Part shown: positions 16,490 through 24,199 of the stretch, piece by piece
Layout: every line of letters begins with the position of its first letter
Numbering within the stretch: position 1 is the stretch's first letter
From: Jonesiaceae bacterium BS-20
GTDB taxonomy: Bacteria; Actinomycetota; Actinomycetes; Actinomycetales; Cellulomonadaceae
Assembly: GCA_039995105.1 (NCBI GenBank)
Contig: CP146203.1
Coordinates: 1,612,001 to 1,676,000 of the forward strand
Reading direction: 5' to 3'
Length of the DNA stretch: 64,000 nt
Notes under the pieces: model-generated
What the model was told of the DNA's origin: nothing
Database searches by the model: none
The model's input: the letters and a program-made list of their open reading frames with translations, nothing else
Made by a program: the position numbers and the translations under genes

Positions 16490-17143
16490 TTAGGCTGCCT
16501 GCTGTTGCTGCTGGTAGCCCTGCGGGGCTAGAGCCTGCTGTTGAACAGGTGCTAGCTGGTCAAGAGGCTGTTGATACTGCTGTTGAGCTGGAGGCTGCTG
16601 GTAGCCCTGCTGAACCGGCGGCTGTTGGTACTGCTGTTGAGCTGGAGGCTGCTGGTACTGCTGTTGGACCGGTGCAAGCTGGGCAGGCGGCTGCTGTTGA
16701 ACCGGTGCCAGACCCAAGTCCACCGCATGATGTAGCACGCGGTACTTACGCTTATCGGACCCTTCCTCCATCAGCTTGTAAATCAGCACCCGGTGGCCCT
16801 TAAGCGAGCGGACAAGGGTGCTCATTGCCATGCCCTCAGGAGTGTCAACGCGAGGGGTTCGCAGCACCTCAGTAGTGCCGTCCCCCTTCTCTGCGACAAG
16901 GTCCACAAGCATGCGTTCAGAGGACGTTTCCTTGCGTCCACCCGTAATCACTGCCACGAATGGCTTTTCAACGGCCAGCGTCTTAGCCACGTGGCGTGAC
17001 ATCGCCGAATTTTCATTCAAAAACAGGGTAATTTCGGTAGCCAACATCCGAACCTGGTTGTACCAACCACCCATGTTCTGAGGGCTTGCAGGTCCAGCCG
17101 CGTTCACCGCGGCCAAAATAATGTCTTGCGTGGGAGTGCTCAT
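16490..17143 (-). CDS. Protein with globular head and Gln/Pro/Tyr-rich repeat tail
   Basis: A 217-residue protein. Residues 1-146 form a folded, possibly nucleic-acid-related domain (LATEITLFLNENSAMSRHV, KPFVAVITGGRKE, LKGHRVLIYKLMEEG). Residues 147-217 are a disordered tail of repeats such as QQQYQQPPA and PVQQGYQQPPA. Such tails support multivalent binding or condensate formation in other proteins; whether that holds here is inference. AGAAAGGAAG provides the ribosome site. It follows the nuclease gene by 21 nt and ends at the terminator, and could be read from the internal promoter at 17681. Confidence 0.6.
   Translation of the reverse strand: MSTPTQDIILAAVNAAGPASPQNMGGWYNQVRMLATEITLFLNENSAMSRHVAKTLAVEKPFVAVITGGRKETSSERMLVDLVAEKGDGTTEVLRTPRVDTPEGMAMSTLVRSLKGHRVLIYKLMEEGSDKRKYRVLHHAVDLGLAPVQQQPPAQLAPVQQQYQQPPAQQQYQQPPVQQGYQQPPAQQQYQQPLDQLAPVQQQALAPQGYQQQQQAA
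16493..16705 (-). repeat. CAG-rich coding tandem repeats
   Basis: Imperfect repeats of about 27 nt, plus shorter CTG/TTG triplet runs, encode the Gln/Pro/Tyr tail. Near-identical units make slippage and length variation likely. Confidence 0.75.
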
Positions 17144-17164
17144 GGAGCTTCCTTTCTATGGGTG

Positions 17165-17632
17165 TTACGCGACCCGTTCCAGCGGAACACTGGTCAGTGC
17201 TCCGATACCAGCGTCAATGGTTCCGTTGAAAATCTCTTCGCTGGTGCGCAGTACTGCCAACGTGTAGTTCGCAACGCGGCTTTGCCAAGCGGACCAGTGC
17301 TCAGGGGACTGCCCAAACGGCGGAACAGCGCCCACCTCGGTGATGTACGAGTAAACCGCGGCCCGAATCCGGCTGTTAGCGCCTTCACCCCAGTCACGTG
17401 AGCCATTGGTTACCGTGACCTGAACGGACAGGACCGTGCGCGCAATGACACCAGAGAGCTGGCGAATCGTGTCCGGGCTGACCGGCATACCGTTGGCCTT
17501 CAAGCACTTGGCCGCAAAGGTAGCAATACCCAACGTTGCCTGTGAGGCATATGAGTTGTATTGCAGGGCACCGTTAACAGTGCTCTCCCAAGGCTTACCT
17601 TCTTCACGGGCTCCACGAACAGTTACAGTCAC
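17165..17632 (-). CDS. Nested in-frame gene for the C-terminal domain
   Basis: A GTG at 17632 lies 6 nt after a perfect AAGGAG (17639-17644), inside the nuclease gene and in frame. A class 1 promoter motif is 49 nt upstream of this GTG (17681-17689, predicted start 17671). The product would be a 155-residue copy of the C-terminal domain alone (MTVTVRGAREEGKPW...). The domain is of unknown family. Together promoter, ribosome site and domain edge make a separate product plausible, but expression is untested. Confidence 0.45.
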   Translation of the reverse strand: MTVTVRGAREEGKPWESTVNGALQYNSYASQATLGIATFAAKCLKANGMPVSPDTIRQLSGVIARTVLSVQVTVTNGSRDWGEGANSRIRAAVYSYITEVGAVPPFGQSPEHWSAWQSRVANYTLAVLRTSEEIFNGTIDAGIGALTSVPLERVA

Positions 17633-18697
17633 GACATTCTCCTTCGACAGTTGCGGGGCGGTTTCCCCGGTAACAGTCATATGTGCGGCAGTTACAGGTT
17701 CCACCGGTTTTGGTGCAATGACTTTTTGAGCCATGTCCAACACCGTCTGCCGATCCTGTTCCCGTAGCACCGGGATACCAAGGTCCACCGCGCTTCGCTG
17801 CCCAGCTCGCGACGTCAAAGCTCTCTCAGCACTAGGCCCAGCTTTAACTGCCGGCGCCGATGGGCAAGCGTTAACCAAGGGGCACCATGAGCAGAGCACC
17901 GACGGTTTTGTTTCAAACCTTGCTTCGCGCACTGACGACTGCATGATGTCCCACGCGTCACTAAAATCGTCGAGCGATCGACGTATATCTCGTGGCGCAA
18001 ACGACACCCGGCGCGATTCAGCGTGGTCAAGGTACAGCAACGTGCCCGCGGTGACTTCCATGTCCGTCATGGTTTCCAAGGCAACCTTGTACAACCGAAT
18101 CTGGTCGCCGTGGTCATCACCAAAGGAAAGGTTTGGCACCCGGCCAGACTTGTAGTCACCAACGGTTAACCCATTTGGCCCATAGTCAGTTCGGTCAATG
18201 AAACCCTTGAAAGGAACGTCTCGTCCCACTGTGATGCCGTCGAGTTTCTTCTCGGTTGCAAACACTTCAATGATGGCGGGTTCCTCAAGGACGAACAGGC
18301 CATCAACCAGCTTGCTCACCTCAGTGAACCATCGAGCTTCAACAGCCTGATCACCACCAATGCGGGCTTGGTAGTCCTCTTCACCAGGTTGTTTGTCCCC
18401 TCGGGCAAGGCTGACCATAATCTCGGTTGCCTTGTCGCGAGTGCGTTCCTGCGGGTCGAGCTGATACAGCATTTCCAGGACTAAGTGACCAGCTGAACCG
18501 CGTTCAGCGGCGCCAAACAGGTCAAAGTCTCGCGGCAAAATGCTGCTGGCCGCTTGTTTCGCTGGGCAGCCATGAAAGCCTTTTGCACTCGAGGCGCTCA
18601 GGTGCGGTTTGTTCACACGGGCAAGTGCGGTCTCGCTGGTAACGACCAGAGCACCGCCATCCCATGCCATACGTGATCCTGCAGGTGTAATGTTCAT
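17165..18697 (-). CDS. RecB/Cas4-like PD-(D/E)XK nuclease fused to a C-terminal domain
   Basis: A 510-residue protein. A Cas4/RecB-type nuclease domain covers about residues 35-285: the active-site stretch FKGFIDRTDYGPNGLTVGDY with the DYK motif near residue 181, QIRLYKVAL, and the C-terminal cysteine group CSWCPLVNACP that would hold an iron-sulfur cluster with an upstream Cys. Proteins of this type trim or resect DNA ends. After an Ala/Pro linker a separate C-terminal domain of about 155 residues follows. The start MNITPAG was chosen because it lies 9 nt after a class 1 motif that directly follows the previous stop. An internal promoter and ribosome site sit at the domain boundary. Confidence 0.8.
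   Translation of the reverse strand: MNITPAGSRMAWDGGALVVTSETALARVNKPHLSASSAKGFHGCPAKQAASSILPRDFDLFGAAERGSAGHLVLEMLYQLDPQERTRDKATEIMVSLARGDKQPGEEDYQARIGGDQAVEARWFTEVSKLVDGLFVLEEPAIIEVFATEKKLDGITVGRDVPFKGFIDRTDYGPNGLTVGDYKSGRVPNLSFGDDHGDQIRLYKVALETMTDMEVTAGTLLYLDHAESRRVSFAPRDIRRSLDDFSDAWDIMQSSVREARFETKPSVLCSWCPLVNACPSAPAVKAGPSAERALTSRAGQRSAVDLGIPVLREQDRQTVLDMAQKVIAPKPVEPVTAAHMTVTGETAPQLSKENVVTVTVRGAREEGKPWESTVNGALQYNSYASQATLGIATFAAKCLKANGMPVSPDTIRQLSGVIARTVLSVQVTVTNGSRDWGEGANSRIRAAVYSYITEVGAVPPFGQSPEHWSAWQSRVANYTLAVLRTSEEIFNGTIDAGIGALTSVPLERVA
17681..17689 (-). promoter_or_regulatory. Internal class 1 motif in nuclease gene
   Basis: GCCGCACAT, ATGACTGTT, then A at 17671. It encodes AAH in the linker, so coding constraint could contribute. 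It would give a transcript for the nested C-terminal domain and the Q-rich protein. Confidence 0.5.
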
Positions 18698-18706
18698 GAC
18701 TTGCAT

Positions 18707-18715
18707 ATGTGCGGC
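18707..18715 (-). promoter_or_regulatory. Class 1 motif before nuclease gene
   Basis: GCCGCACAT, ATGCAAGTC, then the ATG at 18697. The 9-nt spacing is exact. The upstream gene's TAG stop ends just before the motif. Confidence 0.68.
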
Positions 18716-18716
18716 A

Positions 18717-19640
18717 CTAGAACGCGAGCAGGGCCCCGGCACTGGCAAACGGGTCATGCCCTATCTCAAAGTTGCTCGGCGCGGCCATGACCGCAAACGT
18801 AGGCTCCGTTTGCGGCTCTACCCACCAAGAGTCATCTTGAATGATCACATCAAGCGGCTCAATGGGTGGCGCACACGTGATCTGCCACGGTTGCCCTCCC
18901 GTCTCGGGCATTTCGAAGCCAAGTTCATGGACAATGGCGCCCATTTCCTGCGGCGCGGTAACCCATAACCCCACCACTTGAGCGCCATCAAGAGCCAGCA
19001 CCCAGCCGATACGAGCGTCAGTTACCGGATGGGTTGATACTTGGCCTAGAACTTCAGTTACCGCGTGCTGCAAGGACTTTGGTGGCACTTGCGGCGCCTG
19101 GGTATGACCAGCAGGCGCTAGGCCCTGGTGAGGCAGCGTGGGCACCAGGTCGGTCCATACTCCGCAGGCCCAATACACTCCCCCCTTGCGAGCTTGCACC
19201 CAGTCCCGCGCCGCGTCATCCATCGTGGCAACTTGCAACATCGCAGGCCCTGTAGGCTGCGCGTCCTTCACGGACAGTTCGGTGACATTGATTACCGGCT
19301 TGTCCGGCGCATCCACCACTGGTGACGGTGCACTGACCGGGGGCGTAACGAGCGTCGATGGGGCAGGCAATGCAGGCTCCTCAAGTGGGGGCAAGGTAGG
19401 TGCTACAGGCTCCGTAGCGGAAGGTAACGACCCTTGACCGGGCGAAGGGTCCCATGGCGGCTGTGCGGACGCTGCTGGGGCCTCAGGGGTCTTCACGGGC
19501 CCAGTGCTGCTTGGCTGGTCAGGCACACTCGTGGCGACGATGAACACGTCCGGGGCGCCCACGTCAGCTGGGGCGTTCGCCCGTGCAGCCGCGCGCCAGT
19601 CTGCAACGAATGGTTTCGCCCATCCCAAGCCAGTGCTCAC
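18717..19640 (-). CDS. Unknown protein with Pro-rich linker
   Basis: A 307-residue protein starting at a GTG with GGAG 5 nt upstream. A short N-terminal segment (GLGWAKPFVADWRAAAR) is followed by a Pro/Ala/Thr-rich linker to about residue 115, then a C-terminal domain with ARDWVQARKGGVYWACGVW and ARIGWVLALDGAQVVGLWV. The layout suggests a tethered binding module. No family recognised. It lies between the primase and the nuclease, so a role in element replication is plausible by context only. The promoter motif is 56 nt upstream. Confidence 0.55.
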   Translation of the reverse strand: MSTGLGWAKPFVADWRAAARANAPADVGAPDVFIVATSVPDQPSSTGPVKTPEAPAASAQPPWDPSPGQGSLPSATEPVAPTLPPLEEPALPAPSTLVTPPVSAPSPVVDAPDKPVINVTELSVKDAQPTGPAMLQVATMDDAARDWVQARKGGVYWACGVWTDLVPTLPHQGLAPAGHTQAPQVPPKSLQHAVTEVLGQVSTHPVTDARIGWVLALDGAQVVGLWVTAPQEMGAIVHELGFEMPETGGQPWQITCAPPIEPLDVIIQDDSWWVEPQTEPTFAVMAAPSNFEIGHDPFASAGALLAF

Positions 19641-19695
19641 TTCATCTCCTAAACTCTTATTGACCCGGCACCGCGTGCGCGAGGTTAAAGCCCCT

Positions 19696-19704
19696 ATGTG
19701 CGGC
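19696..19704 (-). promoter_or_regulatory. Class 1 motif before 18717-19640
   Basis: GCCGCACAT, AGGGGCTTT, then A at 19686. The transcript would have a 46-nt leader with a normal GGAG site. Confidence 0.6.
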
Positions 19705-19736
19705 GGCCAGCCGGTTCACCACACACAGGGCTTGAT

Positions 19737-22403
19737 TTAAAACGCAGTGTCCACCGTTGCTTCCTCCGCAGCCTCGGCTGCACCGCCAAACCAGTCCAGA
19801 GGGTTAATCGCACACACCTGCACGCGTTGCCCACCCACTTTGGCCGTGCGTGTGCTTTTACCGTCGCTACCAACCAAGGACACTTCGGCCAACGCCCGTT
19901 GCAGGGCGCGGGGCCCACCGGTCCACCGCAACGCAGCGGCTGCGGCCGCGTGGTTGACTGCAAGCGTGGGGCCAGACGCGTCACCAAACTTGATGAGCTG
20001 ACCGATCAGCGGCTTGTGGCTTTCCTCTGCCGGGTCGATGGACACTTGGCGTGAAGAAATAGCGTTGCGCAATGCGGTCAAAGCAATCTCTGCTTCTGAG
20101 GCGTTCCCACCCATCACTTCACGTGTGTGCGTCTTGATCGCGCTCACCAGCCCGACTTCAAAATCTGCCAACAAAGCCACCTGCTCATCAGGGGTGATCG
20201 CCTTAATCTCCACTGCCCACTGCAGGACGCTTTCGCGGCCGATCATGAGCGAAGCGGCAAGTAACCGTGCGCGCGAAGACACTTTCATGTCTGCCGGAAA
20301 AATGGAACGCTCTGGGTCAATCGTGTCAGCTGCACGTTGCTGGCGAGTGGATTCAAGGTGGCCGCGCCACCCGTCAAATGACTCCCGCGCTTCCTTTGTC
20401 GAAAGGTGGCCGTCACCCATAATGTTGTTGGCAATCCAGGTCAAGAAGGACGCCGTTGCGTACCTGAAATCACCAGACTTTGCCAGGTTCTCAAACTTTG
20501 GTAGGTCCTCATCTGTGAACTGCGTATTGGGTTGCACCTCGATGAACAAGGCACGGTCCAAAGCTGACTCCGCAAACCCATCACCAGATGGGATTTGCTC
20601 ACCGGTGATGATCATCATGGGGGCAGATGAGTCGACCTTGCGCACCCCTAAGCTGTCTTGGGACCGGTTGACTTCACCACGTACAGCGCCACCCGAACCG
20701 TGGGCGCGACGAAGCAGAGCATCAAACGCTTTGAGGGCCATGTCCATGGACCGCTTGTCAGATTCAGGTCGTAGGTCATCAACGTGCAAGAAGCAGTTGG
20801 ACAGGCCGTTAGGCATAAGGTCCATGCCGGCTGGCCGGGCGTTAAAGGTGGCCATAGCCGAGCCTGAACGCGGTGCCCATGAAGCCGACAGCGAGGAAGC
20901 CAGTGCCTGGGCAATGGTGGATTTACCTGATGATGGTGGCCCGAAGTAGCACAGGGCAGCGTTCGGGGTGATTCCCAGGAAGGACAGTCCCCAAGCGGCT
21001 ACCGCAACGTCCCAAGAGAACTTCTTATCCGGGCGGAACAACTCGCGTGCCATGACAAAGTTACGTGCGTGCTTGCGGATGAGGGTCCTGTCCACGCCAA
21101 CGATGTCAGGCAGGTCAATGGCCTGAAAATCTCGTGAAGCGGGTTCCCCGCGCAGCCGAGTGACTTTGTCCTCTGGGCCGAACGCACCGGACCCGTCGCA
21201 CCAACGCCAGACGTCATCTTCTGCGTCAAAGGTCCAGCCCACGTGGTTGACCACCGTGATGGAGGTGATGTCGGTGTTGACCGCCCGGATTGCGTTGGCT
21301 ACGTCGTCGTCTGGCTTGGATTTGCGTGGAATGGGTACGCCAATGCCGTGTGGCAGGCGGTCGAGCCAGTCACCGATGTTTGCCAAGTCTTTGGAAGCTA
21401 CTTTGACTTTGTACTTGCTGGCCGCACCGTCGTCTGTGGGCACGGTGACTTCCAGTGTCAGCCGTTGGCTGGAGGCGTCGCCGGTTTCTTCATCCACGTG
21501 CGCTTCGGATTCCAGAATCTGCGCTGCAGCTTGCAGGACAACTTCATCGTGGGTCATGCCATCGGGGCTTGTTGACCGTTTGACGATCTGGCCGCGGTCG
21601 AGGTCAACGCTGATTTTTTCATCAAGCTTCACTGAGGCAGATGCTTTTTTGGCAGCAGGTTTGCGCCCAAGTTTTCCGTCAGCGATGTCGATGAGTGTCG
21701 CCAGCATGTTCTTGCGACCCTCGGTGTCCGGGTTCATCGCAAGGTAGTCATCTAGACCTGCTTTACCGCCAACGGGCAGGTCAGCCATGCGAACATCTTT
21801 GACTCCGAAACTGCGGGCAAGTTTGACTAGCGAGTCTGCGGCAGACCAGACGTTGAGGTTCGTGTGCCAGTCGGCATCTAGGCATACGGTGACTTGTTCA
21901 CGTCCTGTCAGCAGTGTTGACAGTTCGGGTACCGGCACTCCCTCAGAGCTCCAGTTGCGACATCCTTGGATACCGACGACGAGGAGGTCTTCAGGTGCGT
22001 GCAAGGTGGCAGCGATGGTTTGTTTCGTGCCTTCGACGATCAGGACGCGGTTGGCCCGTTCGGTATCTGCTGTCCCGTTGACCCGGTCTTGCATGGGGGC
22101 TGGGATGTTGATGATGGATCCGGTACCTGATGCTTGCAGGTATTTGCGGGTGGGTTTGCCGTGGTCGTCTAGGTCGGGCTCGTCAAGGCGAAGCTGGTAG
22201 GTGATGAGCCCGTTGAGCATGCGCAGCGGAAAGAGGATACCGGTGCGGCCCCGGTTCGTTGGGTAGTCCAGGTCGGTGCCTTGCAGTCCGCTTGCGTCGG
22301 TGACGCTGGTGACTCCCCAGGCTTTGGCTTCATCGAAGCTGATTGCTGATTCTTTTAACGTCTTCTCATGCGCGGGTGAGATTCGCAGGGTTGTACTGGT
22401 CAT
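19737..22403 (-). CDS. Replication primase/helicase with Toprim-like and P-loop domains
   Basis: An 888-residue protein. Residues about 1-240 resemble the DUF3854/Toprim-like domain of element primases: GRTGILFPLR, VLIVEGTKQTIAA, VVGIQGCRNW, VTVCLDADW and GLDDYLA. A P-loop helicase domain follows, with GPPSSGKSTIAQ near residue 487 and SNCFLHVDDLRPES as a likely Walker B. It should load at the element origin and prime or unwind DNA. The adjacent iteron region at 22.47-22.81 kb supports this. ATG at 22403 (MTSTTLRIS) was chosen over an earlier TTG because of the AAGGA spacing. Confidence 0.8.
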   Translation of the reverse strand: MTSTTLRISPAHEKTLKESAISFDEAKAWGVTSVTDASGLQGTDLDYPTNRGRTGILFPLRMLNGLITYQLRLDEPDLDDHGKPTRKYLQASGTGSIINIPAPMQDRVNGTADTERANRVLIVEGTKQTIAATLHAPEDLLVVGIQGCRNWSSEGVPVPELSTLLTGREQVTVCLDADWHTNLNVWSAADSLVKLARSFGVKDVRMADLPVGGKAGLDDYLAMNPDTEGRKNMLATLIDIADGKLGRKPAAKKASASVKLDEKISVDLDRGQIVKRSTSPDGMTHDEVVLQAAAQILESEAHVDEETGDASSQRLTLEVTVPTDDGAASKYKVKVASKDLANIGDWLDRLPHGIGVPIPRKSKPDDDVANAIRAVNTDITSITVVNHVGWTFDAEDDVWRWCDGSGAFGPEDKVTRLRGEPASRDFQAIDLPDIVGVDRTLIRKHARNFVMARELFRPDKKFSWDVAVAAWGLSFLGITPNAALCYFGPPSSGKSTIAQALASSLSASWAPRSGSAMATFNARPAGMDLMPNGLSNCFLHVDDLRPESDKRSMDMALKAFDALLRRAHGSGGAVRGEVNRSQDSLGVRKVDSSAPMMIITGEQIPSGDGFAESALDRALFIEVQPNTQFTDEDLPKFENLAKSGDFRYATASFLTWIANNIMGDGHLSTKEARESFDGWRGHLESTRQQRAADTIDPERSIFPADMKVSSRARLLAASLMIGRESVLQWAVEIKAITPDEQVALLADFEVGLVSAIKTHTREVMGGNASEAEIALTALRNAISSRQVSIDPAEESHKPLIGQLIKFGDASGPTLAVNHAAAAAALRWTGGPRALQRALAEVSLVGSDGKSTRTAKVGGQRVQVCAINPLDWFGGAAEAAEEATVDTAF

Positions 22404-22441
22404 TGCCGTCCTTGGGTTCAACAGGGTTGTCTGCCTTGTGT

Positions 22442-22450
22442 ATGTGCGGC
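22442..22450 (-). promoter_or_regulatory. Class 1 motif before the primase gene
   Basis: GCCGCACAT, ACACAAGGC, then A at 22432. The leader is 29 nt and includes AAGGA. Confidence 0.62.
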
Positions 22451-22469
22451 ACTTTTATCGAGGACGGCC

Positions 22470-22810
22470 TGGGGACGGACTGAACGGACAGTTTAAGCGG
22501 GCAAACGGACCGTTTCACAACCAAGTCCGTTGGTAAAGAAATGGTAAAGTTTGCAGGTCAAAAGGGGTGCAGAGGGGGCCCCTTATATATAAACGGATAA
22601 ACGTACTTCGTTTACTACTATATATAGGGGACTATACAGATACTCCCTACCCCTATAGGACCCCCTTCTCTTATGTCTATATCTCTATCTCTCTATACCC
22701 CTATAGGGGGTGGGGTGCGCAAAACCGTCCGTTAGTCCGTTTACTCGATTTATGGGGTCTGACCTGCACAAACGCAGTCTGACGGCCAACGGGCGAACGG
22801 ACCGTTCCGG
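22470..22810. other. Iteron-rich, AT-rich candidate replication origin
   Basis: The core AACGGAC or its complement occurs at about 22475 (ACGGAC), 22483, 22504, 22525, 22727, 22735 and 22797, and two copies sit in odd palindromes (AAACGGACCGTTT and GAACGGACCGTTC). Between the two clusters lies a very AT-rich stretch with TATATATA words near 22585 and 22620 and two CCCCTATAGG copies (22650 and 22698), like a melting region. GTCTGAC is directly repeated near 22758-22782. It is next to the primase gene. An origin of transfer cannot be excluded. Confidence 0.65.
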
Positions 22811-22874
22811 TCGTTTGCAGTAAAAAGAGCTGGAAAGTCGAACGTAGCGGGGCCTCTCAGGGCACAGATTTCGT

Positions 22875-22883
22875 CCCGCACAT
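22875..22883 (+). promoter_or_regulatory. Class 1 motif before short leader frame
   Basis: CCCGCACAT, CCACTAGTC, then the ATG at 22893, exactly 9 nt on. Confidence 0.65.
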
Positions 22884-22892
22884 CCACTAGTC

Positions 22893-22937
22893 ATGGACCA
22901 GCACGATCACACTTACACACCCGTGGCCCCACGGTGA
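22893..22937 (+). CDS. 14-codon leader peptide coupled to 22934
   Basis: It encodes MDQHDHTYTPVAPR and stops in a GTGA overlap with the next gene. His-rich (3 of 14). It would be translated from a leaderless mRNA and hand ribosomes to the GTG of the next gene. It may simply be a ribosome-delivery device; whether the peptide has a function is unknown. Confidence 0.45.
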   Translation: MDQHDHTYTPVAPR

Positions 22938-23560
22938 CCCCATTAAAAACCCCTCGCGTAGCTGCCGGGGTGACCACAGGGGGTCAGTTCACAACCGCCG
23001 CCCGCACTGAACCCACGCTCAGTCTGCGTACTCCAGCATCAAAAACACATGACGCTGAGGGGTTCCCAGTCGTAACATGCGGCCGCTGCAAAGGCACGGG
23101 CAAGTCCGAATACTCCCGCACAAGCGGTCACAACCAATGCTTCAACTGTGGCGGAACCGGGTTCACCCACGAAGCTGGCCCGGTTGCCAATGCTGTAAAA
23201 GCCCTCGCAAAGGCACGCCTGACCGCTGCCCGCCCACGCGCACACCAGATAGCAGCTGGAGACCTTATCTCACCCGTGCACAAGGAATATGGGCGCACCC
23301 AATGGGCAACCGTCGCAGCAATGCACGTGTCCCTCGCCCATCCTTCCAGGACCGTGCGTACATTGACCGGCGAACGCCCAACGGCCTACCACGCGATCAT
23401 CAAAATGACCGACGGTTCCCTCGTTCGCACCACCACAGACACCGTCTTTGCGCGCCGTGGAGCAAACGTCGACCTCACCCCGTTTCATGACATGGCCGCC
23501 GGCAAACCTGTGGATCCGCGGTTACTGGCGAACCCTAAGATCCTCCCCAACCATCTGTAG
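22934..23560 (+). CDS. DnaJ-type zinc-finger protein with GVTTGGQF N-terminus
   Basis: A 208-residue protein. The N-terminus TPRVAAGVTTGGQFTTAART matches that of the sigma-like protein at 1122-2144. Residues 50-80 have CGRCKGTGKSE and CFNCGGTGF, the CxxCxGxG repeats of the DnaJ zinc-finger type, which bind unfolded proteins or partners. The C-terminal half (about residues 100-170) looks like a beta-rich small domain. The GTG start overlaps the leader peptide's stop. Function unknown. Confidence 0.62.
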   Translation: MTPLKTPRVAAGVTTGGQFTTAARTEPTLSLRTPASKTHDAEGFPVVTCGRCKGTGKSEYSRTSGHNQCFNCGGTGFTHEAGPVANAVKALAKARLTAARPRAHQIAAGDLISPVHKEYGRTQWATVAAMHVSLAHPSRTVRTLTGERPTAYHAIIKMTDGSLVRTTTDTVFARRGANVDLTPFHDMAAGKPVDPRLLANPKILPNHL

Positions 23561-23588
23561 TCAAGGTCTACCCAGGGGCCCAAATGCA

Positions 23589-23597
23589 CCCGCACAT
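23589..23597 (+). promoter_or_regulatory. Class 1 motif before 23607
   Basis: CCCGCACAT, CCACTATGT, then the ATG at 23607. The sequence from CCCGCACAT through CCACTA is the same as at 22875. Confidence 0.62.
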
Positions 23598-23606
23598 CCA
23601 CTATGT

Positions 23607-23807
23607 ATGACCATCACAATGATTGCCCCGCCAATAACTCCAGACCCGCCCCAGCACATCGTTCTTGACCGGCACTTGCACCAAGACCCCGCAATTACCA
23701 CCATCACCTTGATGACTGGCGGACCCCACCCAGACGCGCTCCTTGCGATTGCGTCTGTCGCCATGCTCTTTTTCTTCACTCATATGAAGACTATCCAAGA
23801 ACATTGA
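23607..23807 (+). CDS. Small protein truncated at an IS3 end
   Basis: A 66-residue frame found through its promoter motif: MTITMIAPPITPDPP..., then a hydrophobic segment LLAIASVAMLFFF. The last residues (THMKTIQEH) come from the inverted IS3-type end, so the original C-terminus is lost. Probably a small membrane protein of the element, now broken. Confidence 0.45.
   Translation: MTITMIAPPITPDPPQHIVLDRHLHQDPAITTITLMTGGPHPDALLAIASVAMLFFFTHMKTIQEH
23759..23803 (-). mobile_element. IS3-type terminal remnant, inverted
   Basis: The minus strand begins TGTTCTTGGATAGTCTTCAT, matching the left end of the IS3 element at 25991 in 19 of 20 nt, with weaker similarity for another 20 or so. The two ends face each other across the RHS/immunity segment. 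Confidence 0.65.
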
Positions 23808-24199
23808 TGCACCCCAGTCCGCTTCACCGAGTAAACGTTAACAACCTGCATCCCAATGACGAGCCTCTACTGCATATAAAACTAAGTCGTTGGCGATGAC
23901 GACTCAGTCATCGCCAACCTTCAGGTGTTCTTTCTGCGCCTACGGTCCAACTCTGCAATCAAACAGAGTTTTGAGCCATTTGCCTACCCAGCCATCAAGT
24001 ACAACTCCATCCCAGTTTTGGCATCTTGAACAGTTGCTAGCGTGATTTCTTAATGAATTAGGTATCGCGATTTTCCAATCAATAATTCACTATCGAACAG
24101 CCTAACTCGACACCTTGGCGCTAGAGTTACTGTGGTCAGTATGCATAATTGCTTCAATCGGTTTGAGCTAATGCAACAGAGGTGCTATTCATTCGGAAT
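23808..24199. other. Gene-free stretch with one hairpin
   Basis: No convincing gene. GTTGGCGATGAC and its complement form a 12-bp stem with a 6-nt loop at 23889-23918. It may terminate the toxin/immunity transcript on the minus strand, although no T-run follows. Confidence 0.5.

Noticed and set aside
16493-16705. CRISPR-like regular repeats
   Set aside because: The repeats are coding, contiguous and triplet-based without unique spacers.
22470-22810. Repeats as a CRISPR array
   Set aside because: Cores are 6-7 nt, in both orientations and unevenly spaced, which fits iterons.
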